DNA of 62,532 bases from Actinomyces urogenitalis DSM 15434. GTDB taxonomy: Bacteria; Actinomycetota; Actinomycetes; Actinomycetales; Actinomycetaceae. The notes below the pieces were generated by a model, which had not been told where the DNA came from, did not search any database, and saw only the letters and a program-made list of their open reading frames with translations. Location: contig NZ_DS999576.1 in assembly GCF_000159035.1 (NCBI RefSeq), forward strand, positions 437,922 through 500,453. Reading direction: 5' to 3'. Positions 36,077 to 44,828 of this stretch are shown here, in pieces (within the stretch, counting starts at the first letter, position 1; every line of letters begins with the position of its first letter). The position numbers and the translations under genes were made by a program.

Positions 36077-37408
36077 TCAGTGACGGGCGCGCCCTCGCAT
36101 GTCCATCCCAGCGTGGGCGTAGGCGCGTGGCACGGCCACCAGCGCCCAGGCTCCGCCGACCACCCCGAGCGCCGCGGTCGCCCACATGCCGGAGGCCAGA
36201 CCTGCCGTGGAGGTCAGCGCCGAGACGAGGAAGGGACCCGCCGCCGAGCCGATGTTGCCGATGCCCTGCCACCATCCTAGGAAGCGCTCGCGCCCCGGGC
36301 TCGGGGCCAGGTCAGCACCCATCGTCATGACGATCCCCGAGCCGAAGCCGTTGCCAAAGCCCATGAGACAGGTCCCCAGGATGAAGCCTGTGGGCGAGGT
36401 CCACACGATCGTGACCACCAGCGCCACGCCCATGATGACCAGAGCCGGGACGATGCCCGCCAGCCGGCCGTAGCGGTCCATCCACCTGCCTGAGGGGATG
36501 AACATGGCCACGTCCACCAGGGCGCCGGCAGCGAAGGTGAGCGAGATGAGGGAGTCACTCATCCCCAGGTGCGCGCCCCACAGGGGCACGAGGACAGTCC
36601 GGTTGGTGCGTAGCAGCTGCAGGCAGGTGATGGCCACAGCGACGACTGCGGTGGCACGGTGGTCCACTCGTGACCGCACTGCCGGCGGCCGCTCGCCCGT
36701 CGCCTCCTGGCGCTGATGGGCAACCTGGCCGGTCTGCCGGCGCACCTGGCGCAGCTGGCGGTCGGGCAGGGCGCAGGCCAGCACACCCCACAGGGCGACG
36801 AAGCAGGCCAGCAGCTGCAGGACAAAGGGACCACGCCGGCCCGCTACCGCCAGCGCACCGGCACCGATCGCGGGTCCGAGCAGGACCCCCAGGCGCATCA
36901 TCCCGCCCAGGAAGGACAGGGCCCTGGCCCGCGCCCAGGGCGGGACGGCGTCGGCGACGTAGCCCTGGCGCGCCAGCGCCCACAGGTTGGCCGCCACCGC
37001 CTGGGCCACGATGCCCACCACGAACACCGCCACCGCCAGCGGGCCCGGCACGGTCATCGCCAGGAGAATCCCGATCACGGCCGCCACCGCTACCGCTGTG
37101 CCCAGCACCATCGAGCGCTGCCCACCCACTCTTCCGACCAGCACCCCGGTCAAGGGGGCCGAGACCACGCCCACCGCTCCCAGCAGGCCCAGCACACCGG
37201 CTGCCACTGCGTGTGACATGCCGACGTCGGTCGCCGCCAGGACGAGCACCGGCTGGACGGCGCCGGACCCCAGGGCGAAGACGGCCGTAGGCACATAGAC
37301 CGAGGGTGCCAGCGCCCGCAACAGGGCAGTGGCCGCGTCAGGCGAGCGCCGGCGCCGGCGGCGCGGGTGGCAGGCGTCGTCGGACGGGATCGGTGGACAA
37401 GGGCTCAC
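36077..37408 (-). CDS. MFS transporter
   Basis: A 443-residue membrane protein with about 12 helices. Loop motifs are GVLVGRVGGQRSMVLG (2-3 loop) and GRWMDRYGRLAG (8-9 loop). Probable substrate is a drug or metabolite; unknown. The start is uncertain: GTG 37408 is chosen since an upstream GTG (37459) adds only non-conserved residues. It shares strand orientation with the Hsp70 gene and lies 80 bases upstream of it, so they may form an operon. Confidence 0.8.
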   Translation of the reverse strand: MSPCPPIPSDDACHPRRRRRRSPDAATALLRALAPSVYVPTAVFALGSGAVQPVLVLAATDVGMSHAVAAGVLGLLGAVGVVSAPLTGVLVGRVGGQRSMVLGTAVAVAAVIGILLAMTVPGPLAVAVFVVGIVAQAVAANLWALARQGYVADAVPPWARARALSFLGGMMRLGVLLGPAIGAGALAVAGRRGPFVLQLLACFVALWGVLACALPDRQLRQVRRQTGQVAHQRQEATGERPPAVRSRVDHRATAVVAVAITCLQLLRTNRTVLVPLWGAHLGMSDSLISLTFAAGALVDVAMFIPSGRWMDRYGRLAGIVPALVIMGVALVVTIVWTSPTGFILGTCLMGFGNGFGSGIVMTMGADLAPSPGRERFLGWWQGIGNIGSAAGPFLVSALTSTAGLASGMWATAALGVVGGAWALVAVPRAYAHAGMDMRGRARH

Positions 37409-37587
37409 GTGCTCATCATGAGTCCTTGGCACTGCCTCCTGCCACCGCGGTCCCGCCACCGGGGCCGGCCGGGACGAAGGCCCGGTGTCGTCCGCTCCGT
37501 GAGATATCGCACCCCCTATGGCACCGATTGGAGGTCTTCCACGCCGCCACTCGGCTCCCCGAAACCGCCACCGACTGGTAACAATTC

Positions 37588-37609
37588 TGTCAGGCCATGT
37601 TTACTTGGC
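37588..37609 (+). promoter_or_regulatory. PHO-box-like sequence before the phosphate transporter
   Basis: The 11-mer GTTTACTTGGC (37599-37609) agrees at 9 of 11 positions with the Streptomyces PhoP repeat unit as I recall it, G(T/G)TCAYYYR(G/C)G. The preceding 11 bases (TGTCAGGCCAT) agree only partly. It lies 54 bases before pit. Suggestive, not proven. Confidence 0.35.
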
Positions 37610-37662
37610 ACTGACCTCCACCCGTCCTGGGTGGTGGGTCTACCTCGCCCACTGGGACTGGA

Positions 37663-38880
37663 ATGAGTAGCACCCTCTTCATCGTCGTCGTCGTGGTCAT
37701 CACCGCGCTGGTGTTTGACTTCACCAACGGCTTTCACGACTCTTCCAACGCGATGGCCACGTCCGTCGCGACGGGGGCCTTCACCCCCAAGCGTGCGGTC
37801 CTCGTGGCCGCCGTGCTCAACGTCATCGGAGCGTGCCTGTCCACCGAGGTGGCCAAGACCATCTCGGGTGGGCTCTTCGACGACGCCCTCATCCAGGCCG
37901 CACCGGCCATGGTCTTCGCAGGTCTGGCCGGAGCCATCCTGTGGAACCTGGCCACCTGGTTGTTCGGTCTGCCCTCGTCCTCCTCCCACGCCCTGTTCGG
38001 TGGCCTGATCGGCGCCGTCGTCGTGGCCGCGGGGCTGCAGGGCGTGCACTGGGGCACGGTCGTGTCCAAGATCGTCCTGCCGGCGCTCGTCGCCCCCTGC
38101 GTCGCTGGCCTGGCCGCGGCGGTGGCCACCTGGATCGCCTATCGCGTGGCCCGTCCCAACGACCGCTACTCCCAGAAGGTCTTCCGCAACGGGCAGCGGC
38201 TGTCTGCCTCCCTCGTGGCCCTGGCACACGGCACCTCGGACGGCCAGAAGACGATGGGGGTCATTACCCTCGTGCTCGTGGCCGCCGGGTACCAGGAGGT
38301 CGGCACCGGCCCACAGTGGTGGGTTATCGCCACGGCGGGCCTGGCGATCGGCCTGGGCACCTACTCGGGAGGCTGGCGGATCATGAGGACCATGGGCAAG
38401 GGCCTGGTCCACATCGACTCTCCGCAGGGCCTCGCTGCCGAGACGGCCTCGACGGTGGCCATCCTGGCCTCCTCCCACCTCGGTTTCGCGCTGTCGACCA
38501 CGCATATCTGCACCGGTTCGATCCTCGGCTCCGGAGTGGGACGCGGTTCCAAGGTCTCCTGGGCCACCTTCGGCCGGATGGGCGTGGCCTGGCTCATCAC
38601 GCTGCCCGCCGCCGGCGTGGTAGGCGCCCTGACCTCCTACGTCGCCGTGCGCGGGGGGACGCTGGGCACCCTGGCGGTCATCGTCGTCCTGCTGGCCGGT
38701 GCCATGGCGATCATCCGCCAGGCCAACCACAACAGGGTCGACTTCTCCAACGTCAATGACGCCCACACCGTGGTGGTGGCCAAGCAGACCGATCCCTCGC
38801 TCACGCGCAAGCCCCGCACCGTCGAGCAGGTCAAGCAGGAACTGGCTGGCGCCGGATCCCGGGGAGGAGACGCAGCATGA
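37663..38880 (+). CDS. pit: inorganic phosphate transporter, PiT family
   Basis: A low-affinity phosphate/cation symporter in the membrane. The product is 405 residues with about 10 helices. The duplicated signature is clear: TNGFHDSSNAMATSVATGA and VALAHGTSDGQKTMGVITL, with LPSSSSHALFGGLIGA in the first half and STTHICTGSILGSGVG in the second. It overlaps the next small gene by 4 bases. Confidence 0.95.
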   Translation: MSSTLFIVVVVVITALVFDFTNGFHDSSNAMATSVATGAFTPKRAVLVAAVLNVIGACLSTEVAKTISGGLFDDALIQAAPAMVFAGLAGAILWNLATWLFGLPSSSSHALFGGLIGAVVVAAGLQGVHWGTVVSKIVLPALVAPCVAGLAAAVATWIAYRVARPNDRYSQKVFRNGQRLSASLVALAHGTSDGQKTMGVITLVLVAAGYQEVGTGPQWWVIATAGLAIGLGTYSGGWRIMRTMGKGLVHIDSPQGLAAETASTVAILASSHLGFALSTTHICTGSILGSGVGRGSKVSWATFGRMGVAWLITLPAAGVVGALTSYVAVRGGTLGTLAVIVVLLAGAMAIIRQANHNRVDFSNVNDAHTVVVAKQTDPSLTRKPRTVEQVKQELAGAGSRGGDAA

Positions 38881-39122
38881 GCGGCATCAACATCGACTGG
38901 GCCTCCCTGGGAATGGTCACCCTCGTGACCGTGACGGTCACGGCCTTCGTCATGCTCATTACCTCCTCAGCCGCCCGTATGCTCGACGAGGTCCACGTCA
39001 AGCGCCAGGCCGGGCAGGTCGAGGGTCTTCACGCCGCGGAGGTAGCGGCTGGCTTCTTCCTGGTCCTGGCCGGGGCAATCGTCTCCTTCGGTCTGTGGCT
39101 CATCATTCCCTACTTCCACTAA
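38877..39122 (+). CDS. small two-helix membrane protein coupled to pit
   Basis: An 81-residue protein of unknown function with two membrane segments (about 11-32 and 57-78) separated by a charged loop (DEVHVKRQAGQVEG). The ATGA overlap with pit implies coupled expression and a likely physical or regulatory partnership with the transporter. No known domain is recognised. Confidence 0.8.
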   Translation: MSGINIDWASLGMVTLVTVTVTAFVMLITSSAARMLDEVHVKRQAGQVEGLHAAEVAAGFFLVLAGAIVSFGLWLIIPYFH

Positions 39123-39148
39123 GCGCCGTGCTCGGGCCTGCCGGCCGG

Positions 39149-39154
39149 TAGCCT
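39149..39154 (+). promoter_or_regulatory. candidate -10 before the GH32 gene
   Basis: TAGCCT ends 6 bases before the ATG at 39161; GGAGGT lies between, so both a leaderless start and a Shine-Dalgarno start are possible. Confidence 0.3.
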
Positions 39155-39160
39155 GGAGGT

Positions 39161-40678
39161 ATGACCGAGGACCTGCGCGCCGCCGAGGCGGAGGCCGTGG
39201 CCGGCTCCCACGCTGCCAACGACCCCGACTACCCGCTCATCCACGTCGCGCCGCCGGTCGGCCGCCTCAACGATCCCAACGGTCTGCTCATTGACGACGG
39301 CGTGGCGCACGTCTTCTTCCAGTACACCCCGATGCATCCCTCCCGCCGGCTGGTCTACTGGGGGCACGCTTCCTCCCACGACCTGCTGCACTGGAGGCAT
39401 CACGCGCCCGCCATCGTGCCTGACTCCTTCTATGACGCCTCCGGCGCCTACTCCGGCAACGCCCTGGTGCTGGAGGACGACGAGCGCCAGCAGGCTCCCC
39501 ACGCCGCCCGCTACCAGCTGTTCTACACCGGCAACCTCAAGGACGCCGATGACCAGCGCACGGCCAGTCAGTGCCTGGTCACCTCCCCGGACCTGGTCTC
39601 CTTCACCAAGTGGCCGGGCAACCCCCTCATCCCGACCCACGCTGCGGGCTACACCGCCCACTTCCGCGATCCTCAGGTCACCCGCGACCCCGATCGCCCC
39701 GGCCGCTTCCGCATGCTGCTGGGGGCCCAGAGGCAGGACCTGACCGGCGCCGCCGTCGTCTACCACTCCAGCGACCTGCTCACCTGGCACCTTGAGGGCG
39801 AGCTGAGCTTCCCTGACGCCCGTGGGGTCCTGGACCGTCTGGGCTATATGTGGGAGTGCCCGGGAGTGGTCAGGCTGACTGAGGAGACCACCGGGCAGGA
39901 CCGCGACGTCCTCATCTGGTGTCCGCAGGGCGCCGATCGGCAGCAGGCTGACGGCTACGAGAACGTCTTCCCCTGCGTCTACGCCGTCGGGCGCCTGGAG
40001 GGCACGGCGCTGACGCAGTGCGACGGCACACTGCGCCAGGTCGACCACGGCTTTGAGTTCTACGCACCTCAGGCCTTCTCACGTGCCCCTTCCCAGCCCG
40101 GCCAGGCGCTGCTCAGCGGGTGGGCCGGAAACGCCGGGCAGGATGACCAGCCCTCGGTCACCGAGGGGGGATGGGTGCACGCCCTGACCTTTCCCCGTGC
40201 GCTCTCGCTGCGCCACGGCCGCCTCATCCAGCGTCCGGTTCTGCCCGAGCCCGAGGAGCAGGCGCAGGTACGGGAGAGCCTGGCCCAGGCGGGTGGCGAG
40301 GCAGTCACGGTGCTGGAGGGGCACCGCAGCTGGCACCTCGTGGTGGAGGCTGAGCAGGACGCCGGAGCGCTCTGCCTGCGCATTGGCAGCCAGGCGTCGC
40401 ACGTCTCCATCGAGCTGGACCTGTCGCAACGTCTCCTGCGGGTGGACCGTTCCTCCTCGCGCTACACCGCTCACGGCGCCACCCGCACCGTCACCCTCGA
40501 CGGCGACCTGCCCCCCCGGCTGGAGGTGCTGCACGACCGGTCGGTCACCGAGGTCTTCGTCGGCGACGGCGACCTGGCCTTCACGATGCGCAGCTTCGTT
40601 GACCCCGCCGCCAGCGGGGCCCGGCTCAGTACCTGCGGCGTGCAGGTCAAGGCGGTCTCGGCCAGCGTCTTTGACTGA
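39161..40678 (+). CDS. sucrose-6-phosphate hydrolase, GH32
   Basis: It cleaves sucrose-6-phosphate to glucose-6-phosphate and fructose. The product is 505 residues: a five-bladed propeller (to about 320) and a C-terminal beta-sandwich. Catalytic motifs are the nucleophile Asp in RLNDPNGL, FRDPQVT, and the acid/base Glu in WECPGVV. It has no signal peptide, so acts on the internal phosphorylated sugar delivered by the PTS encoded next door. Confidence 0.94.
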   Translation: MTEDLRAAEAEAVAGSHAANDPDYPLIHVAPPVGRLNDPNGLLIDDGVAHVFFQYTPMHPSRRLVYWGHASSHDLLHWRHHAPAIVPDSFYDASGAYSGNALVLEDDERQQAPHAARYQLFYTGNLKDADDQRTASQCLVTSPDLVSFTKWPGNPLIPTHAAGYTAHFRDPQVTRDPDRPGRFRMLLGAQRQDLTGAAVVYHSSDLLTWHLEGELSFPDARGVLDRLGYMWECPGVVRLTEETTGQDRDVLIWCPQGADRQQADGYENVFPCVYAVGRLEGTALTQCDGTLRQVDHGFEFYAPQAFSRAPSQPGQALLSGWAGNAGQDDQPSVTEGGWVHALTFPRALSLRHGRLIQRPVLPEPEEQAQVRESLAQAGGEAVTVLEGHRSWHLVVEAEQDAGALCLRIGSQASHVSIELDLSQRLLRVDRSSSRYTAHGATRTVTLDGDLPPRLEVLHDRSVTEVFVGDGDLAFTMRSFVDPAASGARLSTCGVQVKAVSASVFD

Positions 40679-40708
40679 CATCAAGCCGAAACGTGCCCGG
40701 CGGGCCCC

Positions 40709-40738
40709 TTGTCAGGCCCGGGGGAGTGACGGTAGTGT
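40709..40738 (+). promoter_or_regulatory. candidate promoter of the sucrose PTS gene
   Basis: TTGTCA (40709-40714) and TAGTGT (40733-40738) are spaced by 18 bases, about 100 bases before the gene. A second -35-like TTGACA (40748-40753) lies downstream. Confidence 0.45.
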
Positions 40739-40842
40739 GACGAACGATTGACATACTCCTGGTCCGTCCTGGTCATCTCGCGACGACCACGGCGACCTGA
40801 GCTCAGTGCCGAGGGGCCGGGAAGCACAGAAAGGAGACCCGG

Positions 40843-42867
40843 GTGGCTATGAACCACGCCCGCGTAGCCGCGGACGTCATCACCTACCTTGGGGGCGCCG
40901 AGAACATCAGCGCCGCTGCCCACTGCGCCACGCGGCTTCGTCTTGTCCTGGCGGACATGGACAAGGTCGATCAGAAGGCGCTGGACGCCGATCCCGACCT
41001 CAAGGGCACCTTCGTGGCCGGCGGCATGTACCAGATCATCGTCGGGCCGGGAGACGTCGACCTGGTCTTCAAGGAGATGATCGCCACCGGTCGGGTGCGT
41101 GAGGTCTCCAAGGACGAGGCCAAGCAGGAGGCCGCTCAGTCCGGCAACCTCTTCACCCGCTTCATCAAGATGATCGCGGACATCTTTGTCCCGATCCTGC
41201 CGGCCCTCATCGCCGGCGGCCTCATGATGGCGATCAACAACGTCCTGACGGCTGAGGGGCTCTTCGGCTCCCAGTCGCTGGTCCAGCGCTGGGCCTGGCT
41301 GACGGACTACGCCGACCTGATCAACATGGTCTCCTCGGCCGCCTTCGCCTTCCTACCGGTCCTGGTCGGTTTCTCCGCAACCAAGCGTTTCGGAGGCAAT
41401 GTCTACCTCGGCGCCGCCATGGGCGCCGCCATGGTCTCCACCTCCCTGACCAACGCCTACTCCATCGCCCAGGCGCAGGCCGAGGGCAGCATCGAGGTCT
41501 GGCACCTGTTCGGCCTGACGGTGGACAAGATCGGTTACCAGGCCATGGTCATCCCGGTGCTGTGCGTAGCCTGGATCCTGTCCACGATCGAGAAGTGGCT
41601 GCACAAGCGCCTGTCTGGCACCGCGGACTTCCTGCTCACCCCGCTCATCACGATCCTGGTCACCGGTTTCCTCACCTTCGTCATCGTCGGTCCGGTGACC
41701 CGAGAGCTGTCTGACGGCATCACCTACGGCCTGGACTGGATCTACAACACCCTGGGCCCGATCGGTGGCTTCCTGTTCGGTCTGGTCTACTCTCCGATCG
41801 TCGTCACGGGCCTCCACCAGTCCTTCCCCGCCGTCGAGATCCCGCTGCTGCCGGTCAATGGGGGAGTGGGCGACTTCATCTTCCCCATCGCCTCGATGGC
41901 TAACGTGGCACAGGGAGCTGTGGCTCTGGCGGTCTTCTTCCGCACGCGCGACGCCAAGATGAAGGGCCTGGCCGGTGCCGGTGGTGTCTCGGCCGTCTTC
42001 GGCATCACCGAGCCAGCGATCTTCGGTGTCAACCTGCGTCTGCGCTGGCCTTTCTTCATCGGCATGGGGGCCGCGGCCGTGGGAGCGGCTGGTGTGGCCC
42101 TGTTCAACGTGCGTGGCGCAGCGCTAGGAGCAGCCGGCTTCGTCGGCTTCGTCTCGATCAAGACCGAGGACATCCCGGTCTACCTTGTGCTGGAGCTGCT
42201 CACCTTCGTTCTGGCCTTCGCAGCCGCCTTCACCTACGCCAGCACGCGTGGCAAGGCCAGCCTGGCCGGGGAGGCGGACGAGGACGCGCTGGCCAGCGCG
42301 GCGGTCCAGGAGCACTCACACCAGGCTGAGGCCACCGCGGAGCGCGAGATCGTCGAGCTGCCTGAGGGCGCCAAGGAGGACCTCACGGTGACCTCACCGG
42401 TCCAGGGCACGGCGATGCCGCTGCCCGAGGTCGAGGACCAGACCTTCGCCTCGGGCATGCTCGGTCCCGGCGCCGCCGTCGAGCCCGCAGCAGGTCCCGT
42501 GGTCTCGCCGGTCGACGGCGAGGTCATCGTCGCCTTCCCGACCGGACATGCCTACGGCCTGCGCTCAGCCTCGGGCATTGAGCTGCTCATCCACATCGGC
42601 ATGGACACCGTCGAGCTCGGTGGGCGTCACTTCACCGCCCACGTCAAGGCGGGGGACACCGTCCGCCGTGGCCAGACCCTGGTTGAGGTGGACTGGCAGG
42701 CCCTGGTCGAGGAGGGCTACAAGACGGTCACCCCGATCGTCGTCTCCAACGCCACCGCCTTCGAGGGGCTGGGCCAGGAGCTGTGCGCGGACGCCGGCCG
42801 TCACGAGGTCGGCACGCAGGCCCCGCTCTTCACGGTCCTGGCCGCCCAGCCCGCCGCCACGGACTGA
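40843..42867 (+). CDS. PTS system sucrose-type EIIBCA component
   Basis: It imports and phosphorylates a sugar, probably sucrose. The product is 674 residues: EIIB (about 1-90, phospho-Cys28 in AAHCATRLRL), EIIC membrane domain (about 105-470, about 10 helices), and EIIA (about 510-674, with phospho-His at about 584 in LLIHIGMDTVEL). This B-C-A order is typical of the Glc/sucrose superfamily. GTG 40843 follows AAGGAG. It lies between the GH32 gene and a convergent LacI regulator gene, so the three form a sucrose module. Exact sugar specificity is inferred from this neighbourhood. Confidence 0.9.
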   Translation: MAMNHARVAADVITYLGGAENISAAAHCATRLRLVLADMDKVDQKALDADPDLKGTFVAGGMYQIIVGPGDVDLVFKEMIATGRVREVSKDEAKQEAAQSGNLFTRFIKMIADIFVPILPALIAGGLMMAINNVLTAEGLFGSQSLVQRWAWLTDYADLINMVSSAAFAFLPVLVGFSATKRFGGNVYLGAAMGAAMVSTSLTNAYSIAQAQAEGSIEVWHLFGLTVDKIGYQAMVIPVLCVAWILSTIEKWLHKRLSGTADFLLTPLITILVTGFLTFVIVGPVTRELSDGITYGLDWIYNTLGPIGGFLFGLVYSPIVVTGLHQSFPAVEIPLLPVNGGVGDFIFPIASMANVAQGAVALAVFFRTRDAKMKGLAGAGGVSAVFGITEPAIFGVNLRLRWPFFIGMGAAAVGAAGVALFNVRGAALGAAGFVGFVSIKTEDIPVYLVLELLTFVLAFAAAFTYASTRGKASLAGEADEDALASAAVQEHSHQAEATAEREIVELPEGAKEDLTVTSPVQGTAMPLPEVEDQTFASGMLGPGAAVEPAAGPVVSPVDGEVIVAFPTGHAYGLRSASGIELLIHIGMDTVELGGRHFTAHVKAGDTVRRGQTLVEVDWQALVEEGYKTVTPIVVSNATAFEGLGQELCADAGRHEVGTQAPLFTVLAAQPAATD

Positions 42868-42878
42868 GTCACCGTGGC

Positions 42879-42924
42879 GTGAGCTGCTGTCCGGCCTAGC
42901 TGGTCTGGCCGGGCAGCAGCTCAC
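42879..42924. terminator. bidirectional terminator between PTS and lacI
   Basis: GTGAGCTGCTG (42879-42889) pairs with CAGCAGCTCAC (42914-42924), and one wobble plus six more pairs extend the stem inward (18 in total), with a 10-base loop holding the lacI stop codon. It sits between convergent genes and overlaps the end of the lacI coding region. Confidence 0.75.
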
Positions 42925-43900
42925 CTGGCAGCTCGATGGTCGGTGGGCAGGCCAGCGGCTCGCGTCCGGCCGCCTGGGCGGCCATGAGGGCAACCAGACG
43001 GGACGCCGCTGTACGCGCGAGCTGCGCGATGGGCTGACGCACGGTCGTCAGCCCTGGCAGAGCCCGTCGCAGGGCCGCTGCACCGTCAAAGCCCACGACC
43101 TTGAAGGCCTCGGGCACCTCAAGACCGCGCCCCTTGGCCCAGTCCAGCACAGCCGCCGCGGACAGGTCGTCGGTGGCGAAGACGGCGTCGATGCGGTCTC
43201 GGACCCCATCAAGCTGGGAGCTGATGAGCCGTGCGCGCTGGCGGTCCGGGGTGTGGAAGTCAACGGTGAGCACCACCGGCTCGATGCCCGCGTCCGCGAG
43301 AACCTCACGGTATCCGGCCTCACGCAGATTGTGCGGGCCTGAGCGCGAGGTCAGCAGCGCCGGCGCCGTGGCGCCGCGCCCGAGCAGGTGACGGGTGGCC
43401 GTGCGACCTGCGTCCAGGTTGTCACAGCGCACGTTGGTCACCGTGGGGGACAGGTCACGGTCCACGGTGACCAAGGGCATGCGGATGTGCTGGTAGTCGA
43501 CCCGGTCCTCGTTGTGGCCCGCTGAGATGATGCCGTCCACCCGGTGAGAGACCAGGAGGTCGAGGTACTCCCGCTCCCGGTCGGCTCGGCCCATCGAGTT
43601 GCACACCAGGATCCTGTAGCCGCGCTCAGCCAGGGCGTCCTCCAGCTCAGCGGCGAGCTCGCCGAAGAAGGGCAGCGCCACGGTGGGCACGATGACGCCC
43701 ACGGTCTGAGTCGACTTGCCGTGCAGGGCCCGGGCGACCTGGTTGGGACGGTAGCCCAGCTCCTCGATCGCCTGCGCGACGCGGAGCTTGGTGGCCTCGG
43801 AGAGGTAGCCGCGGTTGTTCAGTACGCGTGAAACGGTCGTGGGGGAGACGCCGGCTGCCTGGGCGACGTCGGTGAGCGTGGGCTCACGGCGTTGACTCAC
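42896..43900 (-). CDS. LacI-family regulator of the sucrose module
   Basis: A 334-residue repressor. The N-terminal HTH (TLTDVAQAAGVSPTTVSRVL, then the hinge helix RPNQVARAL) is followed by the periplasmic-binding-protein-like sensor with VGVIVPTVALPFFGELAAEL. GTG 43900 follows AGGAGG. Adjacent to and convergent with the PTS gene, it likely responds to sucrose or fructose derivatives. Confidence 0.9.
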   Translation of the reverse strand: MSQRREPTLTDVAQAAGVSPTTVSRVLNNRGYLSEATKLRVAQAIEELGYRPNQVARALHGKSTQTVGVIVPTVALPFFGELAAELEDALAERGYRILVCNSMGRADREREYLDLLVSHRVDGIISAGHNEDRVDYQHIRMPLVTVDRDLSPTVTNVRCDNLDAGRTATRHLLGRGATAPALLTSRSGPHNLREAGYREVLADAGIEPVVLTVDFHTPDRQRARLISSQLDGVRDRIDAVFATDDLSAAAVLDWAKGRGLEVPEAFKVVGFDGAAALRRALPGLTTVRQPIAQLARTAASRLVALMAAQAAGREPLACPPTIELPGELLPGQTS

Positions 43901-43950
43901 AAGGACCTCCTGACCTGGTCGTACTGCCTGCAGGGGAACAACCCTATGCT

Positions 43951-44595
43951 CTAGCTGGATTCCTCGCGCACGCACAGCGCGGGGACGACCTCCTGGTAGA
44001 CCTGGATCATGGCTCGGGCGATGGCGGCGTGGCCGGAGTCATCAGGGTGGATGCCGTCCAGGGCGAGCTTGTCCTCATCGGCGTCGATCGCGCTGCTCAT
44101 CGCGTCCGTCGACACCAGGCCCAGCCGGGTGGAGGTCTCGTGGACCACACGGCGCACGACGCCGAAACGCGGGCCGACGCCGAGCGCAGGGAAGTAGGGG
44201 GCCACGACGACCGCGCGCTCAGGAAGCCGCTCACGCAGGAAGCTCAGGTCATGCTCAATGGCCGCAGTCACTAGCTCCAGCTGGCTAGGCAGGTAGGCGG
44301 CGTCGTTGACGCCCAGGCACACCGTCACCAGGTCCGGTTCGGCGCGAAGGACCATCTCCAGCCAGGTCGTGTCCCGGCACGAGGGCGCTCGGCCACCACC
44401 GGGCAGATGACCGCCACGCCGGGCGAAGAAGCCCAGGCCGTCAGCCGCGAGGTTGACCTCACGCCAGCGCAGGTTCTCGCACACCAGCGAGCTCCATCGG
44501 TTGCGCGGGTGCGTCACGGCTTGCCAACCGGTGGTGATCGCGTCTCCGAGGAACACGGCGGTAGGGAAGGGCTGACGGCGCGGAATCGTGGGCAC
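43951..44595 (-). CDS. SGNH/GDSL-fold protein lacking the catalytic serine
   Basis: A 214-residue protein with the SGNH hydrolase fold. Block I reads FLGDAITTGW, where GDSIT is expected, so the nucleophile Ser is Ala19 (codon GCG, 44539-44541). The other blocks are intact: Gly in the NLAADGLG segment, GVND with the conserved Asn, and the Asp-x-x-His in LDGIHPDD. It may have lost esterase activity or act as a binding protein, or carry a point mutation. A palindrome lies between it and the divergent UvrA-like gene. Confidence 0.8.
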   Translation of the reverse strand: MPTIPRRQPFPTAVFLGDAITTGWQAVTHPRNRWSSLVCENLRWREVNLAADGLGFFARRGGHLPGGGRAPSCRDTTWLEMVLRAEPDLVTVCLGVNDAAYLPSQLELVTAAIEHDLSFLRERLPERAVVVAPYFPALGVGPRFGVVRRVVHETSTRLGLVSTDAMSSAIDADEDKLALDGIHPDDSGHAAIARAMIQVYQEVVPALCVREESS

Positions 44596-44650
44596 GTGCT
44601 GACAGTACTGCCGCACCTGGGAGGAGCGGGCTCGCCCTCACGAGTATGAC

Positions 44651-44664
44651 ATAATGTGCATTAT
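44651..44664. promoter_or_regulatory. AT-rich palindrome between divergent genes
   Basis: ATAATG and CATTAT flank a TG centre, 56 bases from the SGNH start and 165 bases from the UvrA-like start. It overlaps -10-like sequences on both strands (CATAAT on plus, TAATGT on minus). Candidate operator for a regulator of both genes. Confidence 0.5.
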
Positions 44665-44828
44665 CGGCACATTGGGATCGCGGCGATCACAGTAACCGTG
44701 ACGATCAGTGATCGATCGCAGCAAGAGCAGCCGCCCCAGCGACAAGCAGCCTCAGTCTGCGCTGAGGGCGGACACGACGGCGTCACCTGGCACTCCCATC
44801 ATGATGCCCTCTCAGGCATGATCGGACC

